Shown here one piece after another: positions 25,501-40,500 of a stretch of DNA of 64,000 bases. Below the pieces are notes generated by a model. That model ran no database searches, was not told the DNA's origin, and worked only from the letters and a program-made list of their open reading frames with translations. Position numbers and translations under genes: made by a program. Source of the DNA: Lagopus muta (Eukaryota; Chordata; Aves; Galliformes; Phasianidae); assembly GCF_023343835.1 (NCBI RefSeq), contig NC_064447.1:11871501-11935500 (forward strand). Reading direction: 5' to 3'. The first letter of the stretch is position 1; each line of letters begins with the position of its first letter.

Positions 25501-28500
25501 GGCAAAGCAACAGTATAGGGAAGGGCATCAAGTCTGAAGTCCAAATACCACTACATCTTAGCAGCAACTGAGAGTTCTTGCCATCGTTTGCTTGAGATGC
25601 CTGTAGAGAACAGCAGTGGCTGTGAGCTGGTGAGGGTTAAATCCATCAGAAGGCTGAGGATGGAAAAGCTGGGGCTGAGCCGAGGATGGCTGCAGGGAAC
25701 TGGAGCTGGTGAGAGGTCAGAGCTGAGCCCTGTGCGCTGGCAGAGCCCAGTTAACCATTTGTGTCCATAGTACAACTTCTCCCTACACAGAAATGAACGT
25801 GGTGTTCAGGTATCTAGAAATAGCAGTTCTCTTATCTATCCTGGTTACAACAGTGTTTCTGGAAGGAATGAATTGTGAAATGTTCAGCTGGGGCTGAAGG
25901 GAACCGGTGCTGACTTCGAGCTGTACACAGGTGACTGCTGTACAGCTTGCAGAAAAATCTATAATGTCAAGAGATGTGATGTGGGCATCTCCAGTTCATA
26001 GAATCTTGGATGTGTTGCTTTTTTCCTTCAGGCTTGCGCTTATTGATGCCATTCAAATAAAGCAAATGAAAGGACTTCTGCTAATAAAGCAGTGCATTCT
26101 GTAACTGGGAATGGGAGTGGGCTTTGGGGCTGTGCAGCAGAGTCACTGGACATCTGGGACTTACTCTAGAAGTTCATAAGTGTATTCAGTTTTCTTGGTA
26201 CTGTCAAGATCTGTTCTCTACTTCATAAAAAGAAAGTAAGAAACGCTGGAGAATGAAGTATTTACATTTTTGGGTGGCTGCACTTCAGGAGCACTCCTTG
26301 TATGATGACAGCTGAGATGCTTTGTTTTGGGGTCCTGTTCTGTGACACTCAGACTGAGTTGCTCTGCATTTCCCTCCCCAGTCCCCAGCTTCCACTGGAG
26401 AAGTTACTGCTCCTGCTTTGTGGTGTTGTTAAAGGGTGGGAGACACAAAAACTTCAAGTGTTGAGAAAGCATGCTTGCCACCTTGATAGCTTGAAGTACA
26501 CAAAACAACAATCAGTCTCAGTGATGTGGAGGTTCACGTGCATAGCTTTGGAGACAACTTCAATACTGTTACTTTATATTACAGTTTATTTTCATAAAAT
26601 GCTACCCCAAAAAACCAGCACAACAAATGGTTGTTTAATATAACCCACAGATTTTTGCTTGTGAATTAAATGGTGCTGAAGATGCTAAGCTGCCTTTAAG
26701 ACTTATCCATTATTAAAATGATTCTTACTACTGGCAAATAAATATTGTCCATCTGAAGCTATTAGGAACAGGTGTGTTAGATTCAAGGCTGTAGTTTTAA
26801 AGTTATTTAACCTAAGTCTGTTTGAATTTTTTACATGGACAAGAAACTAAGTTAGTTCGCAGGCACTCTTTGTAATCAGTGTGTACTTCTATTTTTAATC
26901 TGTTGGTAATAGTCTTTGTTCTGCTGCTAATATTTTTTTCCATGTTAAGAAATACATTGTGGCTAGTTTGCTGATCTGAGCAAGCTTGCTCTATCTTCTT
27001 TCTGGTGGGGTGGTGCAATGAACAATGCTCATGAGTTCAGTCCCATCAGAGTAGTGTTTAAAAAAAAAAAACCCTGAAATTCAGGCAACTCCGAGTTCTT
27101 GTTCTTTTCCACTTCAATCTCTTCATCACTGACTTTATATCCAAATTATTCTTTAGGGCTGCAGGGTTCTGGTTGATGCACGGGACAAACTGGGAATCCC
27201 TTGGCAGTACACGGAGAATGAGAAGCACGGCATGTTTTTGATGGCTTTTGAAAACAAAGCTGGGATGCCCATCGAGCCTGCCACGTTCCAGCTGTACGTA
27301 CCTGCGCTGTGCGCCCTGTGGAGGGACTCAGGAATCAAGGAAGCCTTCAGCCGTCGCAGCGAGTATCAGCTGGTGAGTGCAGCCCTTCTCCTGGTGGGAG
27401 GGGAAGAAACTTCCCTGCTGTATAAATATCTCCACAGTTGAAAGATGGCTTGCTACGTGCAGGGTTTAGCCACCATGTGAGCTGTTTGTAGTTACGCTGT
27501 AAATCTGAGCGCTTCAGCAGCAGGAACAAGTGGTGATTGGAGCCAAACTTGAAAAACTACATGGCAGTGAGAGGGAGTGGAAAAGTGCGCGACTGGATAA
27601 ACTGGAAGAGCAAGAGGAACCAAAAAAGGCAGGAATTGGTTGAACTAAAAATATTTTAGCAGCTCAGTAGTTCTGTTCATAGTAGGTCACTGATGAAGGC
27701 ACGCTTAATTTGTAACTTTCCAGTCCTGCCAGCTTGCACTGTATTGATACTGGCAAACTGTTCCTGCATGCAGATCTTTTGAAGTGAATACACCACCCAT
27801 TCTGGCTGCTGCTGTTTGACTGTTTCTTTTCATCCTGACGCCTGCAAGTGAAATTTGGATAAGCAACCGAGAGATGACAGTGAGCTTGAAAAATGTGCAA
27901 TCTTGCTTGCTTTCTTGTTATTAGGTTTTCATGCTCTAGCACCAGAATAACTGCACTTCTGGTGTGGAATGTGTTTCTGACAGCTGTTCATAATCCACTC
28001 CTTTTTATTCCTGTGCCCAAGATGGAGATGGCTTTTTTTTCTTTTATTTCGATTTCCTTTTCAGTGAAACGAAGTAGAGAACCGTGCAACATGGTGTCTC
28101 TGTTGCTGGTTCTTAGAGGATGACACTGGATGATTATTTTTTTTTATGATAAATGTATCTTTGTGATTTTAGAGTATCAATAACGGCTTAATCTGCAGCT
28201 AGAATTCTTTGCTTCCAGTCCACAGACTGGATTCACTTTTTCTTAAAGAAAGCTAAAGGTCAGATTCCCTATTCCTGGATATGTTATAAATGTCATTTAA
28301 CTGGAGTTAGAGCCTAAAAACATGCATCTGAATAGTCTTCCTTAGGCCCTTACACAGGAACTCGATGAGACTATTGAAAAACTAGAAAAATTTGTAGTGA
28401 TGAGATTCTCTTTGTTTTTTCATGCTATTGCTTCTCGTGGCTTCTCCGGTGTTCAGTAGTGTAGTTAAACTCATAATGCAGACCTTAGGTCTTCATCTGT

Positions 28501-31500
28501 CTCCACTATTAAGATACCTGTTTGGGTCTTGCTGTGCATCTTTGAAACCTGTTTCTTGAAGTACCTTGAAAACAGCTGAAGAATGAGTAAAATGATGAGG
28601 TGAATTCATCACAGGATGGTAGTAAAAATGTTGTTTCCTCAGGCTAAAAAACAACTTGCATGTTACTACACTGGGCGTAGAGGGGGGATGTGCTGTGGGG
28701 AGGAGGGAGTTTGGTTCATAATTCCTAGCATCTGCAGAAACAGATTAGGCCTTTGCTGTTCTGCTGTGTTCAAATGTGGAATAAAAAGCTGGTTCATGCC
28801 ATGGGGGACTTGCATTTAACATGAGACAACTACTAAGAGAATCCAGTATAATGAGCAATAATTGCATCAGTTGCCTATTAATTTTTTTTCTTTTTTCTCA
28901 GCAACACTGTGATCATGCATGAGTTTCATTTTTATGGAGAAATTCAGATTGGGATCATGTGGTATATTCATCCTTATTCTGGATAGCAATAAAATTGCAT
29001 CAAACTGGGGTGGGGGAAAGTCTAGCTTGTTGAATAAATAGCATTCCAAGATCAGTAGGCCTACCTCTGCATTCTCTGGCTTTGAGAGCAGGATTAAACA
29101 GGAAATACCAAAAAATAAAAATAAAAAAAGCTCTGCAAAAATGAAGCATAGAGGCATGCAAGTGATCATTTAATGCATCCTCATCTTCAACATTGCAGTG
29201 TAGTTCTATCGTATGTCTGTTTGGATGGCATTCATGTGACCTGCTTAGCGTTACTAGGGTAACTGGAGCTGCTGCAGCACCAGAGCTGTGTGCTTATCAA
29301 AGCAGAGAGAGAGAGAGTGTACTGCAGAACACTGTTGGCAGCTCAGTCCTGCTTCGTGCATCCGTGGCAGTAACATCCCGAAATTCCCAAGTGCTGTTCC
29401 TTTCCTTTGCAGGCTGCATCGCTGGATTATAAAACACCTTCATTTCTAAATTATATATAATTTATTTTTTGGTATCATGGGTTGTTTTCAAGGGTACAAA
29501 TACTAGTTTTAGATTGATTGCTAAACGAACTTGAGGTTTTAATAACTTGAACCTGTTCTTGGCCTTGCTTCTAGACCCAGCAAAACACACAGCCCAAGTG
29601 TGAGGAGCTTAGAACCAGGGCAGGTTTTGTTGTTTTGGTTTTACGTTTTTTAGGCAGTTTAGAACTGCTAAACTTTTTGCAGAAAGCAGATAGTTTAGGG
29701 AGATGCCTCATTTATAATTGCATATAGCGTATATAAACCTATACCTTAATTTAGTTTAAACCCTCCCTGGAAATAGATTCATGTAAATAAATAAACGCCA
29801 GGTTTAGCAAACTCCAAGAAAATCATTATTTTCTGAACTGATTTTAGCTAAGGCTGAAGAGAACCTCTGAATCAGCAATACTTCTCTTATTTAAAGTAAG
29901 CTCTTTAATGGAATATGCTTGGTTTGAACTGTATTTATTATCCTTATCCTAGTTTTAAAATCTTCTCAAGTTTAAAGCTTTACATTACTGTGGTTTTTCA
30001 AACGTTGTCCAGAAACGTTCAGAATTGACGGCCTTGCTCAGCACTCGTGTTCTCTTCACCACAGCTTCAGAGTCAACTGAACATCACCTCGTTTTATTAT
30101 TGCCAGTGCTTTGGCTCCAGCAGTTACTCCTCCAGTCAATGCTGTCCCGACTTCTAAGCCAGAGGATTTTACTGGTCTGTTTTCGGAATTTATTTCATCA
30201 ACAAGTTGTGTGGCTTTGCTTAAAAATGTTTTTAAGCATTTTTAAGCATAAACCAAAGATGTTTTGGTTGGTTATCAGCAGCTGGAAATTACAGCAATAC
30301 AGGTGTCTTCCGATGGGCTGTAACTGAGCGAAAGGACTGACTCAGCAGCAGGAAACTTGTTGAAAGAAAATGGCTCCGACCATAGCCATACAATCTGAAA
30401 GCTGCTGCTCTGGGACCACAGAAGCTGCCTCTGGGCATTTGAGTGTTTTCTGCTTCAGCCTAGAAGTGCTGGCTGTAAATCCATGTCTGGGTCTTTGAGC
30501 CTTTCAGAAACGAGTGGGTGGATTCTACAATGACAGGGTGCTTTTCTGCCTTTTTTTTTCCCCCTGTCTTTCTTAAAGCAAGCCAACCAATTTCACTTTC
30601 CTTTCACAAACCTCAGCCTCCCCCCCCCCCCCAAAGTCTGTCCCCACCGCCCCAAGTTCCTCTGTTCCTTGTATGCAAGCCAAATCGTCCGGGGACAAAA
30701 GCTTCATTGTGTTTGCTACATTGTCACGGCTCAGTCCTTTTTAACTACTAGAATAAGGAATTCCTTTGTAATCAGTAAGTGATTCTTCTCTCTTCTCCCT
30801 TGCCCTCATTATCCTACCGCATTTTCTGTCTGTGTGCTAGAAAGGAACACATATATCGTGTGTCTGAAAATGTCCCGTAACATTTTGATCTTTGGAGGTT
30901 GCCTGCGGTGGCTCGGGCAGCTGGGTGTTAATTCTTCCTTCCCAGCAGGTGGAGACAAATTCTGAGTGCTTCCTCGTAGTAAGGGACTTGAGATCACAGG
31001 TACACTTTTGCTGGAAGGGAGGGAGCTTCCTCAATTTGAGCCTGTAACAAGTATTTCGGTATTCTGAGTTCAGGTGCGTGTGCTAAAATGAGCTGAAAGG
31101 TTTTCTTGCACCCATAATAATGCGAGTTCCTACAACATCATAAAGTGTGGAGACCAAGGCCAGCATAAGTATCATGTTGTCCAGATAGTGGTGGTGGTTT
31201 TATTTTATTTTGTTTCCAGTGGGAGAATGTGAGAAGCCATTCTCTTTGTTTTGATGTGTCTAGAACCAAGCATACAAAGGGCAAGGACATCCCTGTTAAC
31301 AGGGTGGGTAAAGATGGGCTAAATAGAGCTCCTCGTGCAAGTAGGTGATACTTAAGTCATGGTTAAAACCAGCTGCATGTCATGTGCTAGCACTATCACA
31401 GAGGTCATATTAAAAATGAGCAGATTTGAAAGCCAATCATCTGGTTTCATTGATACGTTGAAGTAAAGTGTCATTGTTTTTATTAGGTTGGGGTTTTTAA

Positions 31501-34500
31501 ACATGCATATTGTTTTATCTCCATCCTAAATACTCCTAGTCAAAGCAGTATCTTAAATTGAATTACTCTTGCTCTTTCTCTTCAGAATACCAAGTCTTTC
31601 TAGTCTAACTTTGTATTTCAAGAGCTCTTGAACTACTCCAGTGGTACAAATTATCTTCTCATCTCCTCAGGATTGATGGGGCTATTTACTCTGAACTCCA
31701 AAGCCTATTAGCAGTTAAGGCAACTGTGCCCATTTATTCAAATGCAGCCAGACTGGTTTCTGACTTTTGTGTTCACAGATAATTTACCTTCTTGCAGAAG
31801 GGAGTGAGGCAATGCAAGGAGGTTGCAAAAGGAATCCATTTTAATGCAGTTAATGTGCAGGATATACTCATGATCCACCGCTGAAGTATCAATTTAATTA
31901 TTATTATTGATGTTCTCTACAGTTGTGAAACTGTTTAATGTGTATTAATGAGTAATAGGTCCTTTTAAAAGTCAGCGTAAGTAGGAAGTAGTGGTTCCTG
32001 AGCAAGATGTAAGGGGCTTGCAAATATAGATGAAAACTTACTACTGTGTCTGCAGTTATTTTTAGATCCCTGTTCAGGGAATTGCATGGAACACTTCCAG
32101 TAATATTTCAAATACTAAGAGACTCTGAAGCCTTAAATGTGGGAAGACTCTGGAAAATGCCTTTCTTTTATCCATTTTTTTGGGTGTTTGGGGATATTAT
32201 ACAGAAGGAGTGATAGTGCTGTATAACCAAGCTTTCACTTAAATTTTCCACTTGTTTGTTGTTAAATTACAGTAAGATTTTGTTATCTTAGTTATGTTAG
32301 AATTCTGAAATGGGTTTAATTTGGCATAAGATGTCATAATAACTTCAAGGATCATTAACTTGCCAACTTCATATAGCTTAAATAATATCCTGTTCTGGAT
32401 TCATAGCAGGGTGAATTATGTAGGTGTTTTGTTTCAGTTAAGTGTCTAAGTAAGGCTTTGTGCTTGTAATATGGCAGTTAAGTACCAGAGGTCCAGATTT
32501 AGTTTTGGTTCTGTCCTCTAATCCCAAGACCTCAAATGTTTCTGGTCATGTTATGTAGTTTGACTCATCATGGTATAGTGGAAGTAGTTAATTGCTTAAG
32601 TACAATACTGCAAAGCATTGTGCCTGGTCTGTAGTACCAAGGATTAGCAGTTGGAGTCCCTGGATTCTAATCCTTGTTTCTAAGACCAAATAGGAAATTT
32701 TTTTTTCAGGTCAAAGTCTCAAGTGAGAACTCTCATACAAAAGTGGCATTTTGTTAAAGGAAGGGAGAATTAATGAGGCCAAATTTTATTAAAACCAGAG
32801 AGGTGGCAAAGCAAAATGTGCCTAGGAGCCTTTGCACAAGGTTGTGTGGATGTTGGCTAATGCTCTACATGTAGTTTGTCAGTTTGCATATGCAGAAGTT
32901 AAATACTCAGCTTGCACTGTTCTGAAAACAGATGTTTCAAATAGATGCTAACAGGCCTGCTGCCACCAGAAGATCTCCTCGAGCAGCATGGTGTTTGGCT
33001 GTACCAGTGCATTACTGGTGTGTTGTGACAGTCTGGGGGATTCAAATTCAGTACTGAGCTGGGGCAGGAGCCAAAGTTGAGGATGCCTTCATAACATGTT
33101 GTCTGTCACCTAAAGCAAGGAATGCTTCACTTGATAATGTCAGTTTTGCTATAAGCGCCACTGAGCAAGAGGTGAGAAGTTGTTTAAATTAAAGTAGGTT
33201 GGACTCAAAGGTCATAAATCATTTTACACTTTGAATCATTTCGAGTTCTAAGAAAATCCACTTGTGCAGTATCTTCTTAGTGAGAGAAGCTGCTTCCTCA
33301 AGCAAAACCATCCACAGAAAGCTGTGTAAGATAGCGAAGCAGTTACTATCTGTTCTTAAGTAATTTTTGCTATTGGAGAGAAATGACGAGAACCAGAAAG
33401 GTCATGAATTATGTTTTCAAAACAATACAAATGGGAAAGTGTTAGAAAATAAGTATTGCATTTTGTTACCAGAAGTCTCAAGCAAGGATTACAGCCTTCT
33501 GTATGAATGCTCTTGTGGAAAAAAATCAAGATTCCTGACATAAATTGTTCCTGGGCCTTAAACTGTGACAAAATGCAACAGCTGGATGAGATGCAGTCTG
33601 CATGGAATAGAGAAGATAAGTTGGAGAGTAACAAGTAGATCACACGTAATAAATAGATAACAAGAAAGTAAGATGCCTACCATATGGGAACTGAGACAGA
33701 CACTGAATAAAATTAATAGGGAACGGCCTATGCTGCTGACTATTCTAGAACCCTGTCTAGTGAATTCTTGGCACTCTACAATTCTTCCATCTCTTTTTCC
33801 TTCCCCTTTTAAAGGTCAAAAACTCCTCTGAAGGCAAAATCACCTCTGAAGATTGTAAAAACGTACAGTGTGTTCACACACTTCATTAATTCCCCACTGT
33901 CTGGATACCAAAAGGTTGAAATTTAGACTTTGTGTGGTCCTACTTTGTACCTTTTAGGTTCTTGGAGGTAGATTAAAAAGCCTGGTAATTGTATGGCACT
34001 GTGTAAGCCTGTCTGTAGGAGTTCTTGCTTTTGGCCCTTGGATGCCAGTAAATCTTGACTGTAGTTTTGGTGTGGTTAAGGTGAATGCGAGAAACGGCTT
34101 CACAGATACAGCTCTCATGTCCAAAATGCTTTAGTATGATTTGCATCTTGCATGATGGCTTACCATTTTTGTGGTCAAAAAGTTTCGTTTTACTTGTGTT
34201 TTTTATTAAGGGTGAACTTTTGTTTTTACCTCTCACTTCTTGAGCCAATTAGAGAACTGCTTGGGTGTCCCCAAAAACGAGCAGAATAAATGTGGTGGTT
34301 GTCCTTGCCTGTGTGTGTGGTGGTGGCTATAATTTGATGTCTTACCTTCAGCCATAACAGCAAAACACAAAATCAAGTTCTTAGACTGGAGAAGTCCTTT
34401 TGGCTCCCAACTCTTGAGACTAAATGCCACCCTGCTTCTGGAAAGAAGCTTTAATTTTATTAGGCATAAAATAATTTAAAAAAATACTCAGTATGTCTGT

Positions 34501-37500
34501 CTTTGCAGAATTGTTGTTCTAAGTCCTAAGTAGCGCTACTCTAAATCTTGCAGGACTGTATTGAATATAAGGATTTGTTCAGAGCAAGTACAGCTGTAAT
34601 TAATCTTTGCATTCCCATCAAGAAATGCTGGCACATGCTGTGAGAAACAAGGAAGGAAATTTTCAGTTCAATCTGTCTGAGCCAGTACCCCACTGCAGCT
34701 AAAAAACATGGGAGTAATCTTATTCCTTTCTAGTGTACAGGAGAGTTCTGGGCAGAGACAGATCCAAGCCGGTGAGTTGACTTGAGCTGTTCATTTTGCT
34801 GTTTAGTTTCCACCTCGCATTTCTGATGCATCTCAATAACTCAGGAGACTGCAGGATTTGCACCAAGAAGTACCAGAACGTACTGCAGAAGTCTGGGCAA
34901 GTTATGTGCCTTTAAAGGAGAGCTGACTGCCTGACTAAGGGAGTCTAACAGTTAACCACTGAAACTTGGTGGAAACTGGAGAGAACTCATATTGAACCAT
35001 AAGCATACAGGTTAAAGCTGTGGTAGTGCATGAGGACACAATAACTGCTATTCTAGTCACAACAAAATATGCATGTTATGCAGGGGCATTTGTGTTAATG
35101 ATTGTTCATACTAGAGTCTAAAAACAACTACAGAATATTGCTCCAGGTGGAAAGGCTTGATTGTCGGATGGTATTCTGTCAGTCTCAAAGATCTAGCTGA
35201 AATGGAGACTGGGTTTGTGTTTCCATGACACAGGTTTTCAGTGGTTTTGGTGTATTAAAGCCACATGCAATTGTTCAAGATCCAGTAAGGATCATATAGC
35301 TCTGTAAAAAGAAAAACGGGCTCCTGCTGCTTCCTATGGGCTATATTAGTGCTTTTCTGCACTCACAGCAGGTTTCAGAAGTTTGTTTTGGGAGGGGAGG
35401 CTGTAGAAAAGAAAAGAATGATTTTCTGTAAGCCCATTGCCCTGACGTGGCTTGCTGTGCACCAAGAATGCTGCCAGTTCCAAGGGCAGCCTTCTGCAAC
35501 TCTTCTGTATTTTCTCTGTAGTAAGTCTGCTTTCTTTTGTATTGGAAATGGATTCTGTCCTTTCCACCTAAAATCAGAACGGAGAGTGACTTCAGTGGCC
35601 TTCCAAATTACTCTGAAGTGTTCTCTTAAGAAAAAAATAGTCGAGGTCAAGGCTTGAATTTTTCAAAGGGGCCACTGAGTTTAGTGAGGATAATGGTTAA
35701 TGAATGCTTTAAAGCTTTCCTGAGTTTCCTGGTTTCTTGGTCCTCCGCAGCTTAAAACTGCAAGTAACAAGCACAGATGAACAAATAAGCGATGCATGAA
35801 GAACTAGATCTGTTTTCATGAGCAAATCTCACTGGTGTATTCTCTGGGCTTTTATGCTTTTTTAGAAAAGAGATATCTGAAGTTGTTCTTAACGCACAGT
35901 CAGTGAACAAGTTACATTTAATAAGTCTGTATTCTTGAAAAGGTAGGACATGCAAGAAAGCTGAAAAGGAAAATGCAGGTAGGGTCATCAGGTAGCAATA
36001 ACGTTGTTGTATTTGTGCCAGCTATCCAAACCCTGGTTGCTTTGTAAAAACTTCTTGTAAAGACTAACTTTCTTTAACCTGCTTTTCTTCTCTTATCTTC
36101 CCTCTTCCTGCTCCCTCCCTCCCAAACCTCCCGTACAGTAAAACACTGAGTGTGTAATGCATAGTTTGAGCTTAGTTTGGGCTGTAATTCTGTGACAGTA
36201 ATCATGGTGAGCGATAGGAAATGGTGGTTTAGGGATTTCTGCCCTGCACTGTGTTCCTGTTTGTGTTGGCTTAACTTTATTGGAAGCTGTGCTGTAAGTG
36301 GAGAGGCTGATGTGAGGCACTGATTGTATGCACAGCTGAGGTGGTGACATGCCGTGGCAGTGAGGAAGGAGCAAACAGCTAGCATCAAACACGAGCACAA
36401 GTTACCTTAATGTGAGGCTGCCAGGGAATGATGGCAGTGTCTTTCTCAGACAATTGTTCCTTTCCTTCATAAGACTTTCCTCATGCTAAAATAAAACACC
36501 TGTACTACAAGGATGCTGTTTAGTTTTCTCAAATGTTTGCTCTCCACTTTCAGTGTATCACAAGTGTTTGCGTAACATTCGAAGTCAATTCTCTGTTCTC
36601 CACGTGCACTGAGTTCAGTGAAGGAGGTAAGAGCAGGGAGGGAGAAACATGGTGCTTGACTTGTGATTTTTGAGTCTGAGTGAAGTGATAGCTGTGCAGC
36701 ATTGGAGATTTTCATACGTATGTTTGGTAACTTGACGCATCTGAACAAGGTATTGCTCCAGAAAACCTCTTGGGAGTTCATACTGCCACAGACTGATCAG
36801 CTGTGAGTTGAACACGTGGAAGGAGGAGAGATGTCTTCTCAAAGGAGAAGAGTAAATGTAGTGCAGAACTCTTCTTTTTCTGAACCTGTGCTAACTGGGA
36901 AACCTTTCTGTTACAAAGCCAGAAGGCATGATCTCTTCTCACTCGTTTGCAGCTAAACTTAAAGCAGTTCTGTGGAGTGAACATAATTTGCTATAGTATT
37001 GACTTAGGATTTGGGGGAGGGGAAAAACTTCTTGGAAACATCATGCAAGATTTTCTGTTTGAGAAAGTGGAAAACATGTTGCTCTGAGAAGTAATTTATT
37101 GACACCTTTCAAATGTCTCCTCTGTATACAACACAGATTCCTGCAGTTCAGACTGTGGCAGACTTGTGCTTCACTTGGCCTTACTCCTGAACAAACTGTT
37201 GATGTTTGTCCTTAGAAGGTCCGCTGTTTGCCCCACCCCCAAAGCCTCTTAATTTGACTCGCTTTCCATGATACGCACTTAATTCTGCTTTGGGAAAACT
37301 CAGTAAAATCTCAAACTGGAAAAAAATGGTGGTTTATTGATGGAACTCTTTCTCCTATTTAATTCTCTCCGAATTGTGTGTTTAAGACTTTGATCTGTCT
37401 AGTTTCACTCTGGTCAGATTATAGCACTGAATTAATGATGTTAGAGGTGTATTTATTGGGCAGGAGGCAAAAGAAGAACCCATTATATCCTCTTTTTCAG

Positions 37501-40500
37501 TTGTCCTTCTTCTGGTGCAGCGTATGCGTTCTAGGCTGCGAGGAGCTCAGATGGCTGTACACATGGCTGCGCAGCTTCCCCACTGCAGCTCAGGAGAATG
37601 TGACCAGGGCATTAATTGGGGTTTTTTTCAATAGGCCAGTTTGCTCAGCAGCTTGTAGAAGATTGTTAAACCTGCTTCAGTTTGCACTGTGGCTTGATTA
37701 ATCTACACATGTAAATCAGGCCTTAAGGATGGAATGCAAGTCACTTATTCCAAGTCACTTATTTCAATTATTAGTAATTTGCTTGAGAATTGTTTTAATA
37801 TGTTTAAAGCACTTGATTCTTATAAAGCAGATGAGTTTGTGTTTCAGGGTGAATAAGAATAAAGCTTTCTATTTGATACAAATCTATGATATTATGAAGG
37901 AAGAAAGCTCCACAGTGATTTCTAATAAGCCTGAGCTTCGTGACAGTTTGGTTATGGGATGTCAAAGGGCTCAGGTGTAACTTTCAGGTACTGAGCAGCT
38001 TTCTGAATCTTGCAAGATTATCGTTTTAATCTGTGCTGTATCTACATCTTAGTTGTATGCATACAGACAAAATGAGAAAATCTCTATAAAGTTTTTTTCA
38101 AATAAATGTGTGGGATAAATGACTTTCCAGTCCTTTTAATTATCTTAAAAACAAACATGGGGGAAAAAAAAAAGCATTAAAAGATGTCTGAGCTGATTTT
38201 TATGCAGCAGATGGAGCATTAAGGGCACCTTGGAACAAATGCTTTGGTTTAGGAGTAGAGTAGGAAGTCTCATTCTGTGTGATACTCGAGGTTATTCCTG
38301 TTGTAAATGCATTCAAGTTGCTTAGCTTTCCAGCTGGCTGCCTGCCATGGAAAAGTCCAAGCTCAACATTCTCTCATGACTAGTCTTAGCTGTTTTCTTC
38401 AGCCCACAAGATCTAAGATACTCTTTTCCCATCCCTTTATCTGATAAGATTTGAAAGGGAAACTCACTGGTAAACTGATTTCGTCTTGATCAGATAGCCA
38501 GCACTGCTGACTTGGTTCATCCATAAGGTAATATTTTCTGTCGGTGTCTTTTCTAGTTCTGCAGATGTCTTCTGTAAACAAAACAAGTTTCAGGTTTGCA
38601 TACTGCTGCAGAAAACAAAGCTGGGGACTAGGACAGCCTAATGGTTTTGTGTATTAGTCTGCATTATTCTTGATGGCTTGTAGAAACACCCAGCTGCTTT
38701 AAACTCTTCATTCATTGGAAATGCACTTTTTTTTTTGCCTGGCTGCTGCCCACTGAGAATAAATGGGATCGTTTTGCAGTCATTCACCAGGAACTCGGAT
38801 CAGTCTATTCAGTTACAGCTCAGAACTTTCTTTTAATGGTGGCAGGCTCGCTGCTTTCAGTCGCCTTCCCTTATGCGTTTGAGCTGCCTGTGCTTGGAAT
38901 GAGAAGTTGAGCTGGCGAGCGTTAGTTCAACTTCATCAAGAACCTCCGGTGTCTGAGATGAAAGGGTTCTTGCAGCAGCTCCACACAATGCATTCCCTTT
39001 GTTGGCAGGGAAACAGGAAGGAATCTTTTCATGGGATGCTTAGGACTAGATCTGTTGTCCGCCAGTGCCAAGAGGAGTATGTGAGCTGGGTGCATTGATG
39101 TTGGCTACAGCCATCAGGCTGCTGTTCTTTAACCGTAACTGTGTTTCTTCCACATGAACTCAGCCTGTATCTCTGTGTATCTGCTCCCTGGATCTTTCTA
39201 GTTACTAGTCATTGAGGGCTAGGAAGTGCTAAATCACTGTCGTATGCTAGTCTGGCTGAGGCTTTCTTTAGAATTAAAAATAATTATAATAAAAGCAGTG
39301 ATTTAATTCTTTTACATTGCTGTTTGCAACGTTGTTTTGTGTGTTTGGTACTGTTTTCTTTGTTATTTGCACCTGCTTTTCTTCCTGACAGTGTAGGTCA
39401 GTGAAGCAGTTACAGAGACAGTAAGAAAAGGTAAAATCAGAACAACAGGGATCTGTGCTAATGTCTCTTGAAGCCCAGATTGGAGGACGAGCCTGCCTTA
39501 GTCTGAGAGAAAATTCCTTTTGTCCTAGAGTTACTTACTAGTGTGCATATTTGAGACAAATGGACAGAATTGCTAACGTACCATTGAGTAATCTATCTCC
39601 TCTACATCCTGTTGATGAAGAAACACCTAGAATTTGGGGGAAAAAATGTAAGATTTTTTTTTTTTTCCCTGCACAGCTTCCAGAAAGAGGTGATGTATTT
39701 ATTTAATGGCTGTAAAAAGCTGGACTGTGTGGGAGTTGCCCTTCATCGTAAGAACTCTGCTCCTGTTAAGTATTCCTGTATCATCACTCGGTTGCGGGAC
39801 CCTCAATTCTTGTTGCTGGTGTGGGAGCTCAGACTGGCCTGGACTTCTGGGAAAAATGAAGTAAATACTTGATCCCATATTTTTTCATATGCTGCAAAGC
39901 ATACAGTTCAGCCAATGTGTCATGTATCAAAGCGGGATGAGTTTATAGAAAGCCATCCTGACTTGGACCGACGAGCAGATTTTTGCATTGCCTGTTTGTA
40001 CTGAGCTGACAAATAATGGATTTTTAAAATATTTTTAGTCTTCTAACATGTGATACTCACATTGTATGACCACGCAGCAGAAGGAAGAGGTAGTTTTTAG
40101 AAGCTTAGAAGCAAACAGTCCGTTTTGTAGCTGGTATGTTTGCAGGGTACAGATAGCGGCGACTTGGATAAGCTCTGGAGTTGCTGGATGGGAGCCAGCA
40201 GCTCTGGCTGTTGTTAAGGAGGAAGTTGCAGAAACCTGGTAGTTACAGTTCAGTATGGCTTAAATAATGAGAAATGGTTAAATCTCTGTCTTGGAATTGG
40301 TGATTGAAAAATTAATGTTTGTCTTGTGTCAGTAAGCGTGAGTGCCCAGACAGGATGTAGATAATATCTGCAGAAGAAAATTACAGCGTGGAACAGGCAT
40401 TAACATTTCAGCATTTTGGGACAATTTGGGTTACTTCAGCATCCTTCTGAGTGGATTCTGAGCAAGCACAGACACGCTTGTCTCCTGAGAAAATAATGCT

